A DNA stretch of 64,000 nucleotides from Hyposmocoma kahamanoa. Lineage: Eukaryota > Arthropoda > Insecta > Lepidoptera > Cosmopterigidae. The stretch is from the NCBI RefSeq assembly GCF_003589595.1, contig NW_020653770.1:4292322-4356321 (forward strand), read 5' to 3'. The notes below the pieces were generated by a model. It had not been told where the DNA came from. It saw nothing but the letters and a program-made list of their open reading frames with translations, and ran no database searches. Positions 45,061 through 54,800 of this stretch are shown here, piece after piece (within the stretch, counting starts at the first letter, position 1; every line of letters starts with the position of its first letter). The translations under genes were made by a program, and so were the position numbers.

Positions 45061-45352
45061 TTGAGTTGCGTAGTTTGCGGTCGACCGAATTTCGGTAGCG
45101 CCAGACGAACGTATTTTATTCAGTTGCTTTTAAGCGTTTATACCAAAGTGACCTCTTCCCTCACCCCTATCTCCACCCGCGCCAGCCCGTCACACGATGT
45201 GACCGAAAGTCAGTCGTCATTACGCCCTTGAATCGGCAGATAACTCATATTGCGTCGTCGTGTGAAACAAACCGTACTTTTATATAAAACCGAATGAACC
45301 AACCTCTGAACTCTCAAGTCTGACCTCACACTAACTTGTGTGGCACTCGGTG

Positions 45353-45480
45353 CGTTGAATTCATAACGTTGCGACAACGCGACGCCCGTGTGGCATCGCT
45401 TATATTTATGTAATACAACGCCACGTCATCGCGCAAGAGTCGGAACACCGACGCCACGCGTGGCATCGCTCTAACATAAT
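45353..45480 (-). repeat. GC-rich repeat G, two short units
   Basis: gtgcgttgaattcataacgtt, cgcgacgcccgtgtggcat and, after a spacer, ccgacgccacgcgtggcat. Confidence 0.65.
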
Positions 45481-45486
45481 TATTAC

Positions 45487-45617
45487 AGGTTTCTTACGAC
45501 GATATGAGTTTTTTATTTTCCCGATATTTCGGAACAGTTACATGCTCCGTAGACACGAGTTAATCGACGACTAACTTCATCTCGGTTACCAATCGTATCA
45601 TAGTGTGAAACCTGTAA
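45487..45617. mobile_element. Putative small MITE, 131 bp
   Basis: Ends ttacaggtttc / gaaacctgtaa enclose tttcccgatatttcggaaca. No clear target duplication. Confidence 0.5.
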
Positions 45618-45747
45618 TTAGTATTAATCGTTGAGTGAATAACCACGAAAGCCTTTTAAAATCTATCTCGCTGTAACAGGTGTAATACACGTTTCGATTT
45701 GTGTGTCCGGATTTTTGGGGACATGTCTGGCTTTTTTAATAGAGTCA

Positions 45748-45873
45748 TTATGCTTCGGTGACTTCAGCAAGCACGGTGACGACAAAAGACTCAATCCCGG
45801 ACTCGTTAGTTCCTCGAGCGATGCGGAAGAAACCGTTCTCGCCCCATTGAGGTCCCCAGCTATTGGCCACGAT
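45748..45873 (-). CDS. TINAG-like gene, last exon with stop
   Basis: The 126-nt terminal exon follows ctcttcag and encodes [20 protein letters not shown], then [12 protein letters not shown] and a short tail ending EVTEA before TAA. NSWG holds the third catalytic-site residue, and [12 protein letters not shown] is the typical C-terminal strand pair. The Asn in GTNESGIE, where cathepsin B has Cys, fits TINAG-like rather than true cathepsin B. Confidence 0.88.
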   Translation of the reverse strand: MVANSWGPQWGENGFFRIARGTNESGIESFVVTVLAEVTEA

Positions 45874-48800
45874 CTGAAGAGAAAGAATAATTGGAAATGA
45901 AACAATGTTATCAAGGCATTTTATATAATAGACTTCCCTAAGCAATATTTATGTGTAACGAATAATATGATTACTGCCTAGATATTCAAATATGTTTATG
46001 AAAATAACACCACAAAAATATATGGTGGTGAAATCACAGGCATATTAGACTTGTCACCTTATGTGTGAGGCGGTGTCCAAAATGTCCCAGGGATCATTGT
46101 ATCTCTAGGTGAACAAGCTATATTCGAAGTGAGTCCGAAATTTCGAGATTTTTATAGTCTCGGATCAGAACGAATAAGAATCGAGTGCCGTGCGGCGCAA
46201 ACGTACTAAAGGTACCTGGATGATTAAAGAAACTGTCATAAGTTATTACAGGTGACACTACAACAAAAAAAAACTGTCTAAATTCAATACAAAGATCCAC
46301 AACAAGAACATGGAGAAATTTGTAAGATCTACTGATCCTGCAGTTCAGTAGGAAAAGCGGTAGCCCCGGTTATGCATACAGACTTTGTTTCGAGTCCAGA
46401 CGCAACGCGTCTCCTCTAAAGATACTGTGTGACGATATAATCGTTATTATTCATCTAATAGCGATAAAAGTTTCGTGAGTTATTGTATACATGTCCGCAA
46501 AAGTTTCTGAAGAGATAGATCTTATTGTTTTCAGTGGCATTGCAACCAGAGATGTGCAGTGGGTTAACCCAATCAAAACGCCCAAAATGCTGGGTTTTAA
46601 CCGATAGAATACGGGATTTGGTATACTTAATTCCATACTTATCTTTTTTAGAAGAAAACGAGGTAACTCTACACAATACTACATTGCAATCCTGTGAATT
46701 CTCACTGCTAACGATGCACGTTATGATTATTGATGATTCTAACGATTTTTTGTATTGATTTATTTCAATGCGATTTTCCAGCGAACCGATTATAGAAGCA
46801 TTTTGTGATAATATCATTAAATTTGAACAACTCTCGGCTTATAACAAATATTTAGTTGTAAATAGTTTTTGTCCTCGATTTCGAGCATTAATGGACCCTA
46901 TATATTTTAACCCAATTTTAACACCCGGATGCTTACCCGTTTCTGATTGCAACGCATTCCATGTACAGTCAATTAGTAATAAATAATGTAATTGATGAAA
47001 TCATCAATTCATACCCAGTAAGGAAGTCCATTGTCATCACCCCAGCCAATGATTCTGACACTGTGAAGCCCCTGGAGCGTGGTGTCACCAATGTTCGTGT
47101 GGCGATAGACGCCTTGACGGTAGTGGAAGAAGTCCTGACGAACTGTCATTATAGCTGAAAAGACATTGTTATTTAGTAGACTTTTTATTTAGTTGATTAA
47201 ACTTCTTAAGTCCCAGCAGACTACTGTAGAAGTACCTACATTAAAATGTTCTAAATATATACATGCTTTAGGCCCAGCAAGTATACCCTTAGTCTTATAT
47301 GAAAACACATGTTTTTCTAGATACCCTATGGTTTTATAGAATGTACAACGCAAAATTTTTATTTTGCTTACATCCATGTATATTCCCATTGTGGTTGGCA
47401 GAGACCATCGATCGCTTGTCGCTCACTTAGCACAATCCTTACAAGCCTCTCTTGCTTCACTTATATTCATTAATCTTATCCTACATGCCCTCTTATTCTT
47501 CTCAATCCGCACTCCAGCCTTTATAAGGCGTGTCATCAGAGGAGACGCGGGGGAAAACTGTTTTGCTTGGTCAAATAGGTATTTTCTATTAAATAACGGT
47601 CTTACAAAAAAATATACGAGACACCTAAGGATATTGTCCGAAGAATGTGCTATTTTGTTGCACGATAGGATACTTTATCCGATCGTAGAAAATCCTGAAA
47701 ACAGGCTACAATAAAAGTCTAAAACAAATTATTTAAGAATAAAATATCTAACTTTGTACATAATTTTTATATGTAGATATTTCTCTTGAAGTACTACAAA
47801 TACCTGCAAAACTTAAGTCCTACGTTATTAAATTTACAATTATCCCAAAAATTACTTAAGTCCTAAGTTATTAAATTTACAATTATCCCAAAAATTTACA
47901 AATTGTTCAGCGGATTAACGACTTTCGTGTCGACTTTTCTCCATCTATTTACCTTATTAATTTACAACGCACAAATTGAGACACGCGAGGGGCGACCTCA
48001 AGTCTTAAAATCTATCTGATCACCATCTCAATTTGATCTGAGAATATTCTTCGTAGCCGTTCTCTTCCAATGATCCCGTCATCTCTAGCTCTATATATTT
48101 CTTTCGTCAATGTACATATGTTGAGTGTGTGCGTTATTTATTTATTATTCATACCACCTCAGCATACCCTTTTCTATTTTTGTCACAACATTCTCTTTCA
48201 AACCACATTGTTCACGGATCATAATATTCTGCATTAAGATTATTTGATATGACACTTTTTATTTTCATTGTAATAACACTCTTCGACCAAAGTAAAAAAT
48301 TGTGGCTCTACTTACCTTGAACAGGTCCTGACTCTATAATGTCATACATGATATCCCTCTCATTCTGTAGAAGACCAGGAGTTCCAACTTTGTACCGCGA
48401 AAATCGTTTCGCCACTACCGGACGGCAGCCATCTTGAATGAGATCACCGCGGCGCTTGAAGGGACATGGTGTCTTGGCGGCTTTGTAGGGGAAGCAGGCT
48501 TCGTCTACTAATCTATAGGAAGAGATGGGAATGTTAAAGTTACCCAAAATTTGGGTTACGTCATACAATTTACGCCTCAGCATTATTATTAGTAGCGAGT
48601 TAGATAGAGTACAGTCAATGTTTTGAAACTGACTGATTACCAGTATTTTTTACTGAATTTTGAAATGTTAAATTGCGACTGAAATAACCCTTACTCAAAG
48701 AACTAACGCTGTTGTACAATATTCTTTCAAAATAATAAACACTAATCAAAGCCAAATTAATGGTTTGATGTGATCAGAAAACATCTGTCAGGAATGTTCA

Positions 48801-51800
48801 AATTTGTTTTGATTTTACCCGTGAGTTCTAGCGAAGTTCCAAGCAATATCAATGTGTCCACCATCACAGCTTTGCTGACCTCGAGTGTTGCACGAAACCA
48901 GGGTCTGGGGACTTAGCACCATGTTTTCTATACCGTTGGATTGGATGGCGAAGCTGAAAACAAAAGACAATGTTATCATCGTCATGAAAGCTTCACCAAG
49001 AAGTGAGGCAATTGTGATGTTAAGAGGCGGGTTTGATAGCCCGCGCAAGTTCACCAATAAACAATGACACCAAAACACTGGCTTTAACAGTCTAACGAAA
49101 AACTAAGAAAACCAGCACGTTGCAGTTTTTAAAGTGAGAATTTCCCAACCCACTCGGGCCAGTGTTATTTGGTGAAATGGTAAATCCGGAACAATCACCG
49201 CAAGTTATCAGTATAATATGGAAGATCAAGCAAGTGTCCTGAACTGAGGTACAAGCCAACCTGATCAGGGCAGAAATTTAGGTGCTAAGAGCATTCAGCT
49301 CACTGTTTCATCCTGTGATACAGTAAAGTTAAATAGCGTAATTTTGAAGATATAAAAAGCATAACAAGAGAGGTAATCCTAATCAGCAATTATACACATG
49401 ATTGCGTAACCGAAAAGGAATCACACATACCGGTCAGATGCTACACCAGCAATGGATACAGCCCAATCAGAGCCGCACCAGGCTTGATCAACTATGGGTG
49501 ATATTAATCCAGGCCAACGAGTCCTCGAGTCGAAGTGGCGAGGGTACTCGATATCTTTATTGTAACGAATGGGGTACATTCGTAGGGTCTCGGCGCTTAG
49601 CGGTAGGGTACCTGCAAATAATTTTCCAGTTAATTGGGGATAATTAATACGTCTTTGCCCAAGAGTGGGACTCTATGACAAGCTAATTATAGATGATAAT
49701 CGCCTGATCTTTTTGAACATCGGATGGAAATGGTCCTTGGCTGTACAGAATTCTTAAAAAAAGTAGTGAGACCAAACCTTGAAAGTTTGCATTGAACATC
49801 AAGTTTCAAAATACTCAGTGTGAGTTTGTAGTTCTTTCTCTATCGATCGATGACGTCCCGGGTTTGATTACCGGTAGGATTTAGGCAATTAACTTTTCTA
49901 GATTGGTACGTAAGCACGTAATCACGATATCGCGGAGCTTTCCCTAAAGAAGCCATTTGCAAAAAATGAATTGAACTATCATTTTGATCTAAATTGCCTG
50001 ATTAGAAGTTTGTGTCTTAAAATTGTAGGGAAAAAAGATTGTTGAGTTGTATGGGTGGATTCATCGTATAAATTTCTATTCGTTTCTATTTTTTACCCTG
50101 TATGTAATAAATTTAGACTCCAATTAATTTCGATTTCATACTATTCTAGAAAATAAATAACACGTCTTTTATAATCGAACCAAAAAAAGCAAATCCATTA
50201 TTAAATGATAAAACAATCAATAATCACAAAACTAACTCAACAACAGACGCCTCTACTGTACCATGACTGTACCCGTCATTAAGTATAACACCAAATTATT
50301 CGTCACCTACTATAGACTAAACAATTCAAATTCGAAGGCCAATCTTCAAAATTATGAATAAATGACTCTTGGCGCATACAAATGACCAGCGAACCGATTC
50401 TCGTACGGTGCGACAAGTTGTCAATCTCGAAACAATGAAATAAATGCAAAATGACTTCAGAAAACAGACTATGTTACAAAAAATCATATTCTCTGTATCA
50501 ATAGAGATGACAAATCCAAAGATTTGAAATGTCTATCAAAATTCATTTTTATCGATTGTAATCGACATACGATTAAAAAAAACACTTTAACACCAACATC
50601 TGACACGTCTGAGAAATAACTGAATGTAACGGAAAGCGTCATTATGTCATTCCTGTATCTTCTTCTTCTTTTAAATGTTATGGCCCCATCGAAATAATCA
50701 ATGATTTTGCCAATGTTAAGTAAAAATAACTATGTACGGTAGTTTAGTATTATTATAAAAATTATACAAAAAAAATGGCGATTTCGCCAATGTCCAGTAT
50801 TTCGTCCATTCCTGTATCAAAATAATGTCTAAAATATATAATGTCAAAAGTCACATTTGTGTCAAAATTTTGTCATACTATTTGTCTTGGTGTTACAAAT
50901 TAGAAAGATATATGTTGTAGATGTGTAGATTCTCCTCTTAGTGAATTCTGTCGAAATTCACCGGTAAATTTTTAAGTTAAAACGCGTACGTTCCCCAACT
51001 TGACATTGGTAAATACCATCGATTATTTCGATGGAGCCATAACATATAAAAGAAGCAGAAGAAGAACTACCATACGTTTTTGTCCGCAATACCGGGTATC
51101 TACTGCGTCCGAAAACTAGTAACAATAAAGAGCGCCTTGTGCCATCGTCAGATTCTGAGAAAACCAAAACTACAAACTAATTAATTAGTGTAAAAATCGA
51201 ACTCAAAGAAAAACTCCTTCGATCTGACAGGGCTCTTGGTAGCAGAAGAATTTCTTGTGAAAGAGTTCGTCCGAAGAAGTACTGTCACCGTACTTACGAG
51301 ACGTACTCATGAGACTTGTCAACTTATGACAGTGCCAGTGCCTTTCAGATTTTTGTGATTTAAAACTCTGAGCTGCATTGCAATTGTTACGGACAGGCGT
51401 GTCGCTTACCATCAATGGCACGACTTGTTCGTCCCATCACAACCGGTGTCGTAAAAAATATTTGCTCATACAGCTTGGAAGATTGGATGTTAGCAAGAAA
51501 AATTTATAGATTTGATCTTGAGGGTAAGATCTTTGCGATTTATAGCTCGGAGTGGCACTGCAACTGCTATGGATAGACGTGTCTCTTACCACCAGGCGTA
51601 CGCCTTGTTCGTCCCGTCATTCGGTATTATAAAAAAAAAATTTTCGATCTTTGTATTAATAATTATAACAAACTAGGAGTATTAATTAAATAATATATTA
51701 CTTAAATCAATAGTGTGCTGTAAAGGTACTAACTGGGTGATAAATTTGTCATAGATTTCTCATAGATGGCGCTACGACTAAAAAGTCGTTGAAAGACCAA

Positions 51801-54800
51801 GTACAAAGACACGACGCAAGCACATAGAGAAATTCGTGAGGTCCGTTGGTTCGTTCCGTGGCTTAGTTGGTATAGAGTCTGCCACGGTATGCAAGAAGAC
51901 GTCGGTTCGAATCCGACCGGATCGAAGGAATTTTTTCTGAGTGTTTTTTCTGAGTGTTTTTTCTGAGTGTTCGATCTTTGTATTAATAATTATAACAAAC
52001 TAGGAGTAATTTCACAAAGCGTAAATTAATATCATGATAGTAAAAGATCATAATATTCATTGCAATCTATTACACCAAAACTGTTCGATCGATATTCGTA
52101 ATTTTTCTCACTAATCTCTATTAAACGAGAATTAGCCCCCAGGAGTGGTTGAAATATGATTGAATCACGATTTTATATCGAAGTCCGCCATTTTAAATTT
52201 ATGGGCTGTATAAACAATGTCCATTGTAGCAGTAAAAATGTTAAGAAACTTGAATGAGACTCTAAAACTTTTTTTTGACAGGGCACAATAAATCTATCTG
52301 ACTATAATTATAAATGAATACAACATTTGCTAATAGCTGTCGTAAAAAATAAGGCTTTTATGGAGAAAGAAGTGGCAACTGGATTTTATGGGCTCTGTAA
52401 ATTTATGTACGTACATGATATAATCCGATTATAGATTTATTTATTTATATATTTATTGCCACAGTTACAGAATACAAATTTATATTGCTAAATTAAACTG
52501 AGAACAAATTTGCATTCCGTTGATAGCTACGTACAGCTTTGTCATATTATTGAACACAGCTAAAAAAATATTTATATAACATTATGATTCATTCAATTCA
52601 AAATTAACGAAACGAAAGTAAGGGTCTAAAAATTACTATTGCGTTATCTTAAGATTGCAAGATTTTCAAAATGCGGCTTCATTTTGAAAACATATGTCTA
52701 AACCCCTGTCCTAGTTAATTTCATTATAGACTCGATACATACGGAATAGACTCTATTCAATAGAGGATCATTGTAGGTAACGTTATTAGTACTTACAACA
52801 TGGCACATTAAAAATTCTTTGTGTACGTTTACTTCCAATCCTCAAAGAGAAGTGGCTAAACAGTTCACATGCGTCCCATTTTGCATAACTATCATTAACG
52901 ACACGCCGTGACTGCAGCGTACAGAGACTAAATTGCTTCAACCTAGATGGTTGTTTAATTAGAGATACTAAACTGAATGACAGTGATAGAATAATGGTTC
53001 GACTTGCCTTCTCTCAAGCAGACGCCGTGGGTTCGAATCCAGGATCGCACCTCTAAATCTCCGAAATTATGTTCGAAATAAAATTTGAATTTTACCATAA
53101 GCATTTCGGTGAAGGAAATATCATGATGAAACCTATACGTCGAAGAAGGTTGACATCACTCGGAAAACGTGTAAACGGCCTGAACCCTAGGAGGAGACTC
53201 GTGCTCAGCAGTCGGGCGTATAAAAGCGTTAATGATAATGACTAAATTGACGTCTAGTGGGTTGCTAGTTTTTGATGAAATAAAAATTGTGTTGTGTTGT
53301 GGATTCGCGTCACTGACTCACTCGACCGACTGAGTGACAAAGTAAATTATATGTTGTTGACAATAACGGAAGAATGATAGGAGTATTTGTAGAGAATAAA
53401 TACTATTATTATTGGATTTTTCTTAGAAATATCAAAAGTTATAGATAATGAAAGAATAAAGAGATTTTCTGAAAAAGAAAACTTTGTTGCTTCTTCTGAA
53501 AAGTTGAGTCTAAGGCTAAGTCCATTGAGTGTATTGACTCTAAAACTCTTCTCAATGCTCAAGTCAGGATCTGAGTATGATTTAAAGCACTGGAAGTACG
53601 ACCCTAATGGCAGGGTCTTGAGTATGATTTCGAATCTGTGTATGTTCTGGAATACAATCCTTAGAGCGGTTACATACGGCGACTTAGCAGCAATGCAAAC
53701 GAGATTCAAGCGCGCAACTGCATCGATACAAACGCGCGATTGCGTCGCTTCACTTGGGATTTATAGGCGATTGTATGTATGCAATCGCGCAACTGCATCC
53801 ATACAGACGTGCCACTGCATCGACGCTATTGCCTAATCCCAAGTGCAGAGATGCAATTGCGCGTTTGTTTGTTGTTTGCGCGTTGTGTAAAAGTAGACGA
53901 TTAGCGACTGCATCGCTATATCATCACGTTTGCATCGCTGTTAAATGTGGCCGTGTGTAACCGCTCTTATAGGCGATTGCATCGATGCAATCGCGCATTT
54001 CACAATTCACTATGGCTATGCTGTATTTTAATCCATAGAAAATGCCTTATTGTCTTTAAAACTTAGCATGAAGTTGAGCTCTCTGTGGTTGAAAATTACA
54101 ATTTATTTTTTTTTGTACGAACAGTCATTGCAATATGAATTAATACAGGGATTTGAACTATACTATGGACAACGAGCACCGAATATTACTACAATTAAAT
54201 ATTAATAACATGTACTAAAAGGGTTTAAATATATAAGTAGAATACAAAATGCGAATGGTTAACCATATAGGTGCTTAGACAAATTACTACTTAGAACTAA
54301 AGAAAATTAAAACAAAACTAATTAACCGGTATGTAACCCTGCAACTAAAGGCTTCATATACAGACGGTCCCGACTAGGCCGCTCAGCCGTATCATTACTA
54401 CTAAATAATTTGTTGTGGATGCTTACCTTAATCTGTTCAATGAGATACCAAACATATCCGTGTCACAAAATGTATTATTATATAAAGATAACGAATGACG
54501 AAAATAACTGTTTCTCGTATAATTCTTACGGAGTCGTGGTGGTACGAAAATTTTTATTTTACGTTTGAGGCGTGCTGGTAAACGAGCTTTATTTATAAAA
54601 TTAACCTGCGATAACAGAGTCGGTGAAACAACCATATTGTTAACTATTTTGTAAAGAAAAACCATGTCAGATTTCTTACGGCGATTTTGTAAGGTAAGTA
54701 ATTTATTACGCCTAAGAGAGTATTCGTATGGTTCAATTGGACAATAGGTACGAAAATTAAGAATCCTGATTAATTTCCGTTGGACTCTTTCTATTCGATC

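Noticed and set aside
44579..45231. Cluster of overlapping open frames on both strands
   Set aside because: Explained by GC-rich inverted repeat G; GC richness lowers stop frequency. No motif in any frame.
46961..47158. Plus-strand gene
   Set aside because: Shadow of the minus-strand catalytic-histidine exon.
53504..53960. Plus-strand frames of 110 and 68 residues
   Set aside because: They run through the palindromic MITE at 53664-53966.
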